Both the position numbers and the translations under genes were made by a program. Positions 30,195 through 48,767 of a stretch of 64,000 nt of DNA are shown piece by piece. Position 1 is the stretch's first letter, and the number at the start of each line of letters is the position of its first letter. The stretch covers positions 4,669,724-4,733,723 of the forward strand of contig CM030938.1 in NCBI GenBank assembly GCA_018136815.1. The letters run 5' to 3'. The notes under the pieces are model-generated. The model was given only the letters and a program-made list of their open reading frames with translations, searched no databases and was not told the origin of the DNA. This stretch comes from Isochrysis galbana. Taxonomy: Eukaryota; Haptophyta; Isochrysidales; Isochrysidaceae.

Positions 30195-33100
30195 TCAGTT
30201 GTTTGATTGGTTTGGCGCCGAGCCCGTCCCCGAGGCGTTCTTTACCATATATTCTATCCCTAGCCGTGAGGCTAGCGCCAGCAGTTCCGCGCTGGGAGTG
30301 AGGTTACCTTTGCTATCCGCTTCGTACAGAGGTCTCAACGCGCTCATGTCGATTCTCTTTTTGGGTTGACGTCCCAGACCCGCTTGGGCGGTCCTCGATG
30401 AATCTGTCGATTCTGCGAAGATGAATGCGCCGCTTAGTTTCGTGAATCTTTCTATGATGCGGATTAGCACGGATTCTTCCGAGAAAAAGGCGTTGTCGTA
30501 ATGTATTCTGTAGAAGTCTGTGATGATGTATCTCCAGGCCAGCAGGTATAGTATGGGTAGTGCTTTGGGGCACGTGCCGTCGGGGCAGAGGAAAAGTCTT
30601 TTGATTGATAGTTCCTCTCCCGTCGTGTCAGTTCGTCGAGGGTGTCTTGCTATCGCATCTAGGGCGTCGAAGATGTTCGATATACGCGAACATTCCCCCA
30701 AGTGGGTGGAGGACTCGTCCGCTTCCTTGCAGAAACGGCATGTGGGTTCTCGGTCCGCGAATCTGTTTGCCGTGGCGATGCGCCTGTGTGTGATGTGCTT
30801 GTAGTGGAGGTGTGTGTCTCTCGCCGTAAGCATGGGCGAGGTGTATATGTCGGCGAGGTGCGCCCATACGTTGTCTGGTAGCCGAAGTCTCTTTTCCCAG
30901 TTTTCCGGGCCTGTGAGCCGCCTGCGTTTGTTTTCAGCTTTTTGTAGGGCTTTTGTTAAGTGTTCTACTTCTGTTTTGTCTAGTTCTGTTTTGCCATCGA
31001 GTGTGTATTCGTCTGGGAGTGGATACTCCGTCCTTTTGTTGGATTTGTAGCCCTCTCCCCACTTTGTCGGCGGGGACGGGTCCAGGTTCGTCGGTTTGTT
31101 CGTCGCGCGGTCTTCTATAATCGGAGTGCCTAGATACGAAAGTTCCACTTCGTACCACGCGTCGTTTTCGTTGGCGAAGTATTCGCCGTCTTGCGTGATG
31201 TGTATTGTCGTCTTGGGTGTTCCTGCGTCCGGGTATTCAATGTCCGAATCTTCACTATCTTGGGCTACCGTGCCGTTTTGGGAAGCCGTCTCCACTATCT
31301 GTTGAGCGTGTTTTCTGATCTGCTCCCATGATTTTAAGAACTTGTCCCTTGGGATGTATTCTCCCTTAAAGTGAATGTATGTATCGTTGCTTCTTAGATA
31401 TTGTTCACAATCTTCTTCGGTAAACATTACCGTGCATGCGTAGTCTTTGTATATGTTGTGTACGACATTGCATTCCAGTTTGCTCCAAAGCTCAGCCCAC
31501 AGGGGGCTCATGTTTGGACCGTCGTGCGTCGGGTTTCTCCAAATTGGCTGAGACAGGGCTCCTTCCCTGCTTAATTTTAGTGGAGTTAGGTGCAGCGATC
31601 TTATAACCGCGAGGGCTTGTTTCCAGAAGGCCGGGAGTTTACTCGTCCCTTTTATTCCGTCCGTTAGTCTGTGCGCGGGCACGTCAGCGATCACCGCGGC
31701 CCTTCCGATGTTCGTGCGGCAGAACCACGCGTCCAATACTTGCTTCCATTGAGCTTGCCTGGAGTCCATATAGTTTAGTATCCATTTGGCTTGGAGCGCC
31801 CTCACGTGGTTTTTCCAGTCAAGGAGGCCTAGTCCCAAGTGGGGCCCCTCCCTCGTGTCCCCTTTCATCGGTACTTCCGGGTGTTTCACCCATTGCATCT
31901 TGCGTCCGGTCCGCGGGTTTGTCCATAGCACTCTGTCCACCGACTGTTCGAGGGATTTGTGGAATGATCGTGGTGCCGCTAGCGTCTGTACCCAGTACCT
32001 CGGGATGGATAAGATCAAGAAGTTGGCCACTTTCGTTTTGCCGTGGATGGATAGGTTTTCCGTCACGTGCGTCAGGGCAGAGACTTTTTTGTCGATCTTG
32101 TCGGCGAGTCTGCGCCAAAAGGCCTTGAGGGCCTCGGGCCCTCCTAGTGGCACGCCTAGAATTGTCGCACTTTCACTGTTTTTCAGCCACTTGTATCGCC
32201 GAAAGTCTCGAGGCGGGGTTTTTCTCTTTAGTGAGCCCATCCGTAGGCCTTCGAACTTTTGTTCGTTGGGTTTGCCGCAGGAGGCGGCCGCATATCTGTC
32301 GACCCACTTTAGGGATCTGCCCAGACTTCCGTAGTCAGCCGCGAGAAGCTGGGTGTCGTCCGCGAATTGGCTTATTTTAAGTTCGGCCCCGTTTACGATT
32401 ATCCCCTCTATGTTGTCGTCTTCGTTTATGACTCTCGTAAGGGCTTCCGCTGTCAGCAGGAATGCTAGTGGAGAGAGCGGGCACCCCTGCGGCACTCCGC
32501 TAGCAATGTTGAATGGGAAGCTCCTGCCCCCGTTTGTTTTTATGTAGCGAATTGGTTTCGCCTCAGCGTTTGTGAGTGTTCTCGCATATCTTTGGAAGTC
32601 CTCTCCGAAGTTTAGTTTGTCCATGACTACGTGATAGAATCCCCAATTTACTCTGTCGAATGCCTTCTCCCAGTCAAGGGCTAGCATGAGGCCGGGTTCG
32701 CCCGTTTCTTCTAGGTAGGCCCGCGTGAGCTGTAGTAAGTGCGTGGCTTCGCCGATTAGCCTCCTGGGGACGAAGCCCAGTTGGTCTTTAGATATTACAA
32801 ACCCTATCACTTGTTTGAGTCTATTCGTTAGTATTTTGGCTAGGATTTTGTAGTCGCTTTGCAGCAGTGTTATCGGTCTATAGTTGCGGGGGTCGCGTGT
32901 GTCTCCTTTTTTATATAGCAGTATGATGTCGCCTTCTCTCATGGACACGCTCAGTTGTCCTAACGAGAGCGCTAAGTTCAGGACTCTTAGAAAGTCATGC
33001 TTCACCATTTCCTCGAAGCTTTTATAGAATTCTGCCGGTAATGCGTCCGGTCCCGCGGCTTTGCCGTTGCCGATCTCTCCTATAGCTTGGGTGAGTTCTT

Positions 33101-33662
33101 TCATCGTGATGCGGCCCTCCAGGGCTGCGCTGCATCGCGCTGTCAGAGGTTTTGCCTCCAGTGCGTCTTCTAGTGCTGCGTCTCTGACCGCTGTGCGCTC
33201 TTGGTATAGCCACACATAGTACTTTCGCAGCTCTTTGCGTATCTCGACGTCTGACGTCGTTGTAGGTCTTGAGTCGTCTCCCGGGGAGTCCCAGTCGCGC
33301 GTCTTAAACAGCTCCGGTATCGCGCTGTGCGACGTTTTCGCCTTGAACTTATTGAAGAATTCCTTTGTCATTCTTTCTTCTTGCTTCAGAGCGTCAAAGC
33401 AGTTTTTATTTGACGGCTTCGACTTCTTCCGTATGTCCGCAATCTCCTGATTGAGCTCTCGTATCTTGTCTATCCGTCCGTGGTTCGGTCCTTCGTCGTT
33501 TAGTGCTATTCCCAGCAATGCTAGTTCGTCCAGCGCTTTTGAAAGTGCTCTCCGGTCCTCCCCTTGGCGGGTTGCCCATAGGAGGTATGTTGCCGCCGCC
33601 CTTTTTGCGTTCGCCCATGCCTCTCCTAGTTTGTCGTCCGGTGTGTCGGCCGAAGGCTTTCC
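30195..33662 (-). CDS. LINE ORF2: reverse transcriptase with C-terminal CCHC finger
   Basis: Open frame of ~1155 codons after a TAG at 33665-33663; the start is uncertain, and it overlaps ORF1 by ~37 bases in another frame. RT blocks in order: GKAAGPDALPAEFYKS, ILLYKKGDTRDPRNYRPITL, SKDQLGFVPRR, LALDWEKAFDRVNW, SGVPQGCPLSPLAFLL, then the catalytic FADD at 32366-32355. The C-terminus has CRFC (30740-30729) and HLGEC (30704-30690), the finger typical of LINE ORF2, then LAWRYIITDFYRIHY. Only ~200 residues precede the RT blocks; they look like the usual linker, not an apurinic-type endonuclease (no N-terminal WNV/GDFN/SDH set), and no restriction-like PD-D motif follows the finger. The frame is intact, so RT activity is plausible. 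Confidence 0.92.
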   Translation of the reverse strand, partial: GKPSADTPDDKLGEAWANAKRAAATYLLWATRQGEDRRALSKALDELALLGIALNDEGPNHGRIDKIRELNQEIADIRKKSKPSNKNCFDALKQEERMTKEFFNKFKAKTSHSAIPELFKTRDWDSPGDDSRPTTTSDVEIRKELRKYYVWLYQERTAVRDAALEDALEAKPLTARCSAALEGRITMKELTQAIGEIGNGKAAGPDALPAEFYKSFEEMVKHDFLRVLNLALSLGQLSVSMREGDIILLYKKGDTRDPRNYRPITLLQSDYKILAKILTNRLKQVIGFVISKDQLGFVPRRLIGEATHLLQLTRAYLEETGEPGLMLALDWEKAFDRVNWGFYHVVMDKLNFGEDFQRYARTLTNAEAKPIRYIKTNGGRSFPFNIASGVPQGCPLSPLAFLLTAEALTRVINEDDNIEGIIVNGAELKISQFADDTQLLAADYGSLGRSLKWVDRYAAASCGKPNEQKFEGLRMGSLKRKTPPRDFRRYKWLKNSESATILGVPLGGPEALKAFWRRLADKIDKKVSALTHVTENLSIHGKTKVANFLILSIPRYWVQTLAAPRSFHKSLEQSVDRVLWTNPRTGRKMQWVKHPEVPMKGDTREGPHLGLGLLDWKNHVRALQAKWILNYMDSRQAQWKQVLDAWFCRTNIGRAAVIADVPAHRLTDGIKGTSKLPAFWKQALAVIRSLHLTPLKLSREGALSQPIWRNPTHDGPNMSPLWAELWSKLECNVVHNIYKDYACTVMFTEEDCEQYLRSNDTYIHFKGEYIPRDKFLKSWEQIRKHAQQIVETASQNGTVAQDSEDSDIEYPDAGTPKTTIHITQDGEYFANENDAWYEVELSYLGTPIIEDRATNKPTNLDPSPPTKWGEGYKSNKRTEYPLPDEYTLDGKTELDKTEVEHLTKALQKAENKRRRLTGPENWEKRLRLPDNVWAHLADIYTSPMLTARDTHLHYKHITHRRIATANRFADREPTCRFCKEADESSTHLGECSRISNIFDALDAIARHPRRTDTTGEELSIKRLFLCPDGTCPKALPILYLLAWRYIITDFYRIHYDNAFFSEESVLIRIIERFTKLSGAFIFAESTDSSRTAQAGLGRQPKKRIDMSALRPLYEADSKGNLTPSAELLALASRLGIEYMVKNASGTGSAPNQSNN

Positions 33663-33922
33663 CTATGGGAGTTCTGGCTCTGTGGCCTTGGGTGTGCGTG
33701 TGGTTGGCTGTGCTGGCAGAGTTGTGTTGAGGGGTTGTGTGGTGTTGGGGTGTGTTCAGTCCTTGTGGTGTTGTGGGCTCGGATCAGGTTGCGGCTCGCG
33801 GGTACCTGGGTTGGCGTGGCCCTGGGAGGTGGCTGCTGCGGCTGCGCGGCGTCCAGCATATCCTGGTCGGCCGGCGCGGTGGGGTGGGAGGAGAGAGGAG
33901 AGGGGAGCGTGGCGCGCTCCAT
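33626..33922 (-). CDS. LINE ORF1: short Pro/Gln/Thr-rich protein
   Basis: 98 residues from ATG at 33922, four bases after the hairpin. It starts MERATLPSPLSS, and the rest is rich in Pro, Thr, Gln and His with no RRM or zinc knuckle. Other copies of the hairpin family start with the same MER-A-P words. It overlaps the ORF2 frame. It may be a reduced ORF1, or only a translated leader. Confidence 0.6.
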   Translation of the reverse strand: MERATLPSPLSSHPTAPADQDMLDAAQPQQPPPRATPTQVPASRNLIRAHNTTRTEHTPTPHNPSTQLCQHSQPHAHPRPQSQNSHRESLRPTHRTTN

Positions 33923-33926
33923 GACC

Positions 33927-33944
33927 CTATCGTTTTAACGATAG
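33927..33944 (-). promoter_or_regulatory. 5-prime terminal hairpin of the LINE
   Basis: CTATCGTT AA AACGATAG: an 8-bp perfect stem at the exact 5-prime boundary of the element, four bases before the ORF1 ATG. Confidence 0.85.
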
Positions 33945-33963
33945 TTGGTTTTCCTCAAAGCGA
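33945..33963. repeat. Target-site duplication, right copy
   Basis: Identical to 29852-29870. Confidence 0.92.
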
Positions 33964-34013
33964 GGAACGCTTTAGTCAAGTCCCTGACACTTACATCCTC
34001 TAGTGTTGTACGC
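33964..34013 (-). pseudogene. Upstream piece of the interrupted older LINE ORF2
   Basis: Minus strand codes TLEDVSVRDLTKAFLAL, matching TLEDVNVKALTKAFLAT of the 24-kb chimera. It joins 29870-29185 in frame if the insert is removed. Its left boundary abuts the end of the 34000-34980 ORF. Confidence 0.85.
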
Positions 34014-34980
34014 GTATGAGGGCCCTGTAATCCATGGCGTTACTTGCGTCCCTTTGGCGCTTTCGTTGTTCTGCTTTCGCCTTATCTTGTTCGCACGTGC
34101 ATTGGCGAAAGCTAACTTGGTTTTTACGGAGAAATGAGATAGCCCACGGCTTGTCGTATCCTTTGCAGCCTCCGGGGGCTCCATGGATGGCTAATTCCCC
34201 TTCAGGAGTCACACATTCCACTGATGATCGGACCGCATAGTCCAAGTTTAAATTTTCTCCGTCATCGAGAGTCACATGAAAGTTGCGAGGGAAACGGTGC
34301 CCTAAGGCCGACGTGTCCGTGTAGACATAAAAGTGCCAGATGGGACGCTTGCCGGACTCAACTTTCGTGATACCTTCGAGTGAGGTTTTGGCCCGCTGTT
34401 GGTTGCCCCTTAGCACGTGGAAACCCTCGCGCTCGAGCGAGTTAGCCAAGTGCCTAGTCTTGGTCTTGAAAGCCTTGATCGGATCAAAGATGCGAAAAAC
34501 AATGTAGGTCGCCACCTCTTTTAGGGAGGACCGGATAGCGCTCGACTTACGAGGGGCCGAGTCGGTTAACGCGCCATAGGTGATTCCAAATTCATGCGGG
34601 ACTCCCGAGAGTGCTGTGTTAACTTTGTCTCCGTATGCGGCCTTGAATTGATCATGTGCGTCTTCATCGACGTAGAAGATCCAAGGGCCTTTGCGGCCTT
34701 TGTCCATGCCATCTGGAGTTGCGTCTAGGCCTTCCAGCCTAGAGAGGAGGAATTTCATGAAGGTGGCGACATCCTCGCTCTTGATGTCCTTTTTGTCATC
34801 AGCTAGCTGAGCTAGCTGGATGAAAAAAGGCGTGTCTTCGGGCTCCTCTTCCTCATCAGGTGGAGGAGAAGCAAAAGGGGTGGAGTTGTGGAGAGTCGGC
34901 TTTGGATCCGATTGAGGATCCGCCCCCCTCTCTCCACTCCTCCCCTGCCATGGGGGAGGAACCACCCATCCTCCTGGCAT
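34000..34980 (-). CDS. Unrecognised element-borne protein upstream of LINE-derived 3-prime end
   Basis: Frame of 326 codons; the first ~25 lie in a shared repeat (34915-35040), so the real start may be later. It opens with an acidic stretch (PDEEEEPEDTPFF), then normal globular composition: GPWIFYVDEDAHDQF, IRSSLKEVATYIVFRIF, GLEGITKVES-like, RPIWHFYVYTDTSALGHRFP and a C-terminal GYDKPWAISFLRKNQVSF before a basic tail. No domain recognised. It ends exactly where the LINE ORF2 fragment starts, and a family D hairpin leader lies upstream at about 35390. I infer it is the private ORF of a non-autonomous element that borrowed a LINE 3-prime end. Confidence 0.5.
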   Translation of the reverse strand: MPGGWVVPPPWQGRSGERGADPQSDPKPTLHNSTPFASPPPDEEEEPEDTPFFIQLAQLADDKKDIKSEDVATFMKFLLSRLEGLDATPDGMDKGRKGPWIFYVDEDAHDQFKAAYGDKVNTALSGVPHEFGITYGALTDSAPRKSSAIRSSLKEVATYIVFRIFDPIKAFKTKTRHLANSLEREGFHVLRGNQQRAKTSLEGITKVESGKRPIWHFYVYTDTSALGHRFPRNFHVTLDDGENLNLDYAVRSSVECVTPEGELAIHGAPGGCKGYDKPWAISFLRKNQVSFRQCTCEQDKAKAEQRKRQRDASNAMDYRALIRVQH

Positions 34981-35390
34981 GCCTGATGGCTTGCCAGGAG
35001 GCCACTGCCCTGCTGACCCACTCCCTCACTCACAGGCACGCCTGATTCGCTCGTCCTGGCCAGTCGTGGCCAGCCCATTGCTCCAACCCCCCCTCCCCCC
35101 CTGGTCGACAAGCAGACAGGTGCAGCGTGGGGGCCCCTGAGGCTCGGGAGCGCCAGCGAGGGAGAGGCAGGGGAGGCCAGGGCCCAGCCCCAGCCTCCTC
35201 TGCCCCCTGAGCTGGCCTCCAGGAGCCTCCAGGTGTCGCCAGAGGGCAGCTGGAGGCCTGCCGCAGGCGCGCCATCGCGCGTGCCGCAGGAGAGGGGAGA
35301 GAGGGCGCGGAGAAGGGGTCGGGCGGAGCGAGAGCTCCGCTCACCGAAAAATTGGTAAGTCCCGCTCCTGTTTACAGGATGAGTCGGGAC
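34915..35390 (-). mobile_element. Family D element 5-prime end (hairpin, CTTACC, TC-rich leader, ATGGCGCGCC)
   Basis: Minus strand: GTCCCG ... CCTG TAAA CAGG ... CGGGAC folds as a two-part hairpin (about 35390-35358). It is followed by CTTACC, a TC-rich leader, and ATGGCGCGCC at about 35270. The first ~150 coding bases match 5927-6090 and 15507-15660. The reading frame shifts before reaching the 34980 ORF. Confidence 0.55.
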
Positions 35391-35474
35391 TGAAGCCGCC
35401 GCCCACTCGGAGACACAGGAGGAAGGGGGGGAAAGATCACCGGGGGGTGGCGCGGGCCACCGGACCATATCTAA

Positions 35475-35680
35475 GCCCTTCACCCCTATCCCCCTAGTAG
35501 TGCACGTGGGGAGCCGCCTGATGGCGGGGGGAGAAGGGCCGGGGAGTGGGGGTGTAGAAAGTATGCTACGTACTATGTGTAGTAGGTAGTGGTTCCATTC
35601 GCCGCGAGTGCGGTAAGACTATTAGAAGGTTTTTTTTAGTATAGTAGGTGTGTAGCCCAGGATCTTTAGATTTTTTTTAT
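35475..35680 (+). repeat. Retroelement 3-prime end with oligo(T)
   Basis: CCCCTAGTAGTGCACGTGGGG ends a block shared with 4210-4385 and 6560-6710. It then runs to GGTGTGTAGCCCAGGATC, TTTAGAT and a run of eight T (35671-35678). The complete LINE ends the same way (GGTGTGTAGCCCTGAATC, TTCAGATC, T16). Confidence 0.7.
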
Positions 35681-35699
35681 GTATCCGTGGCAGCAGCAC

Positions 35700-35810
35700 G
35701 CAGCACGCGTCAAGTGTACGGTGTACGGGCAGGTGCACTGAGGGTTGTCGTGTTAGTACCGGGCTAGTGGGAGTAGTGGTACTAATGCTCAATTGTATTT
35801 ATGGGTAGGC
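35700..35810 (+). repeat. Dispersed repeat R2, copy 3
   Basis: Contains GCACTGAGGGTTGTCGTG and TAGTAGTGGTACTAA-like words; same order as 3737-3850. Confidence 0.6.
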
Positions 35811-35885
35811 CAAAATATCCGGGGTAGGCCATAAACATAAGGGTGAGTGACCGGGCTATTAATGCGACAGACCCATGCCTGATAG

Positions 35886-35891
35886 TTTATT
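35886..35891 (-). promoter_or_regulatory. Poly(A) signal candidate of the rhodanese gene
   Basis: AATAAA on the minus strand, about 100 bases beyond the SECIS candidate. Confidence 0.5.
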
Positions 35892-35990
35892 ATAGCCGAA
35901 AATTTCAACAATTTTTGAAAACAACATGGCTAAACAGCACAAGAACCCCTCTCCTGCCAACCCGCGCTTCCACGCGACGGGCGCTTGTCC

Positions 35991-36049
35991 TCAGGCGGAG
36001 ACGCGTGTGAGCGGATACCACTCACTCAGTTTCGCGCTTTCGCCATCAT
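35991..36049 (-). ncRNA. SECIS element candidate (type II) in the rhodanese 3-prime UTR
   Basis: Read on the minus strand: AUGA (36049-36046) faces UGA (35993-35991) to give the non-canonical quartet. Helix II is GGCG/CGCC and CGCG/CGCG with an A-rich internal mismatch and a G.U pair, 12 positions in all. The apical 5-prime bulge starts AAA (36032-36030), 13 bases after AUGA, within the usual range. Above it is an 8-bp mini-helix, GUGAGUGG with CCGCUCAC, containing one U.G pair and the loop UAU. Helix I below the quartet is weak (CGCU/AGCG). The AUGA begins 80 bases past the TAG stop. This is the signal that recodes UGA as selenocysteine in eukaryotes. Confidence 0.75.
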
Positions 36050-36128
36050 TAGCGGCTAGAGGCTCCAAAGGCAAATCGGACAGTCAACCTGCACTTCCCA
36101 GTGGGAACTGTTGCTCGGACCGATACTA

Positions 36129-36584
36129 CTATCCGGATTCTTCCTTGAGCGCGGCCCACTGCTCGGGTTGGTTGGGCCCGCCTGCATTGAGAATCTGCCC
36201 ACCAAAGCCACGCGCCTGGAGGAGGGCTTTGGCCTTGCCCGCGCGACCGCCCGACTGTCAGTAGAGAATGACGGGCCTCTCAGGGTCGAGCGGCACTTCA
36301 GCCATCGTCTCCTTCTCACGGTCCCACTGCACGTGCATCGCAGTCGCTAGCTTGGGCGTGGCCGCAAACTCCTCCGTCGTGCGCAGGTCGATGATTGTAG
36401 CCCTCGCATGGAGGGCTTGCCGGATCTGCGACGGCGAGGCGAGGGCGGAGCACGCGCGCACGAGTCGAGATACGACGCCCGTCGGCATACGCGAGGAGAG
36501 CATCGCTTTACGCCGCGTTCGGGCGAGAGCAGACGCGCGGGGAGTGGGGGTGGGTGGGAGAGGAGGGGGAAGAGAGATGGCCAA
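36129..36584 (-). CDS. Rhodanese-domain protein with in-frame TGA at the catalytic Cys: predicted selenoprotein
   Basis: Rhodaneses move sulfane sulfur through one catalytic Cys. The frame codes IIDLRTTEEF (the family's conserved Asp-Arg-Glu region), then RPVILY, then TGA at 36260-36258. It continues QSGGRAGKAKALLQARGF and GGQILNAGGPNQPEQW to TAG at 36131-36129. In the family the residue after the VILY-type strand is the catalytic Cys of the C-x-S-G-x-R loop, so UGA occupies precisely that position. From ATG 36584 the product is 151 residues with Sec109; the internal Met at 36503 would give 124 with Sec82. The Pro/Ala/Arg-rich N-terminus could be an organelle leader. A SECIS candidate and AATAAA lie downstream on the same strand. 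The alternative is a recent Cys-to-stop mutation (one base from TGC), which the SECIS argues against. The gene is divergent from the cyclase at 37911. Confidence 0.8.
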
Positions 36585-37160
36585 GTGAGGAGGGGGGAGG
36601 TGGTTGGCTAGAGCGGACAGCGCCGCCGACCGGCCGGCCGGCGACGATCCTAAGGATCTCGTGTTCTACAATAAAACTCCTCCCCCGCCCCCAACTCCTC
36701 CCCCGCGCCCCCTCTCTCTCCCCTCCCGCGCGAGCCAAGGGAGAGAGGAGGATGGAGGGAGCCGTCAGAGAGGGAAGACTGTGGCCGAATATTAACAGAA
36801 ACTCCACAGTCCCTAACTCCTCCGCCCACGCCCCTACAGCTCTGCGAGGAGAGAGAGAGAGAGAGAGGGAGCGCGAGCCAAGGGAGGAGGAGGATCATCG
36901 AAAGAAGAGAGAGCCGTTGGAGAGAGAAAAGAGTCGCCGAAGATTTGGATGAACGCCAGAGACCAGACAGAGAGAGAGGGAGAGGAAAAGTGAAGTGACC
37001 ACCCCATCTGCTTATATCTTTCCTCTGCTCTCTACCATAAAGGTACCCAAAGGCCGCGTTTAGCGTTAGATCTGAGCTTGAATATGCTCGCCGCCAGCAT
37101 TTATATATATTCCTCGCTCCAAATATCCATATCCTCTTGTAGAGAAGTGGACGACTGAGG
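36585..37160. other. Intergenic between rhodanese and cyclase, promoter regions
   Basis: GA-rich and C-rich stretches with low-complexity ORFs. It should hold the rhodanese promoter. Confidence 0.35.
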
Positions 37161-37164
37161 ACAG

Positions 37165-37252
37165 ACAGAGAGGAGAGAATGAGAGAGAGAGAGATCTTGG
37201 CAGAGAAAGGGATAGAGAGAGAAGAGAGAGAAGAGAGAGAAGAGAGAGAGAA

Positions 37253-37286
<34 letters not shown>

Positions 37287-37680
37287 AAAGAAAGAAGAGA
37301 GAGAGAAGAGAGAGAAGAGAGAGAAGAGAGAAAGGAGAGAGAGGAGAGAGAAGAGAGAGAGAAGAGAGAGAAGAGAGAGAAGAGAGAGAAGAGAGAGAAG
37401 AGAGAGAAGAGAGAGAAGAGAGAGAGGAGAGAGAGGAGAGAGAGGAGAGAGAGGAGAGAGAGGAGAGAGAGGAGAGAGAGGAGAGAGAGAAGAGAGAAGA
37501 GAGGGAAGAGATAAGAGAGAGAGAAGAGAGAGAAGAGAGAGAAGAGAGAGAAGAGAGAGAGGAGAGAGAGGAGAGAGAGGAGAGAGAGGAGAGAGAGGAG
37601 AGAGAGGAGAGAGAGGAGAGAGAGAAGAGAGAGAAGAGAGAAGAGAGGGAAGAGAGAAGAGAGAGAGAAGAGAGAGAGCT
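37165..37680 (+). repeat. GA-rich minisatellite (GAGAGAGAA / GAGAGAGGA units)
   Basis: More than 500 bases built of 8-10-base purine units, arranged in blocks of AGAGAGAAG and AGAGAGGAG. Long ORFs on both strands (Ser/Leu or Arg/Glu) are artefacts. Confidence 0.95.
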
Positions 37681-37744
37681 TGACAGTGGTACTCTAGTGG
37701 CTGGATCCCCCCAATCATCGTCCCGCCGATATCTTCCCAACTAG

Positions 37745-37750
37745 TCTCTT

Positions 37751-37818
<68 letters not shown>

Positions 37819-37830
37819 TCCCCCCTTCCC
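37745..37830 (+). repeat. (CT)n microsatellite upstream of cyclase exon 1
   Basis: Uninterrupted CT run of about 30 units, then C-rich sequence to 37880. It lies 30-160 bases upstream of the cyclase ATG. Confidence 0.95.
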
Positions 37831-37910
37831 TCCCTCCCTCTCTCTCCCCCCCCCTCCCCCCTCCCCCCTCCCCCCTCCCCCAAAGTGTTGCTGCTGGCTC
37901 AGGCGCGGGG

Positions 37911-48618
<10,708 letters not shown>

Positions 48619-48767
48619 GGCTGCCGCGGCGCCTCTCATTATTAGCAGGGGGCTTGACGCCTGAGGTTTATTGGTAAATGACAAGTCGCAGGCATGCATA
48701 GATCCTGTCTTTCCCTAGTTGTTTGATTGTCCCAACTGATCTTAGTGTTTATCTTCCGTAAGGTCAA
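48619..48767. other. Cyclase 3-prime flank
   Basis: Short spacer. CCCAACTGATCTTAG (48730) is mirrored by CTAAGATCAGTTGGGA near 49090, so the element between them is bounded by an inverted repeat. Confidence 0.4.

Larger units (their letters stand above)
29871..33944 (-). mobile_element. Complete LINE (non-LTR retrotransposon), 4.07 kb, with 19-bp target-site duplication
   Basis: TTGGTTTTCCTCAAAGCGA occurs at 29852-29870 and again at 33945-33963, directly flanking the element. The 5-prime end (33944) begins exactly with the hairpin CTATCGTTAAAACGATAG. The 3-prime end (29871) is a run of 16 T on the coding strand after ATCTTCAGATC. It contains ORF1 (33922-33626) and ORF2 (33662-30195), plus a ~320-base 3-prime UTR with TGTGTAGCCC near the end. 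The insert lies inside an older LINE-derived ORF. Both ends and the duplication being intact indicates recent target-primed insertion. No endonuclease domain is visible (see findings). Confidence 0.92.

Noticed and set aside
35926..36264. Plus-strand 112-residue ORF over the rhodanese
   Set aside because: Antisense shadow; the minus strand has the rhodanese motifs, SECIS and poly(A) signal.
37066..37740. Long Ser/Leu- or Arg/Glu-rich ORFs across the GA minisatellite (also 37715-38885, 14551-14906, 54589-55469, 56487-57250)
   Set aside because: They are translations of simple repeats on both strands, with no domain and no codon structure.
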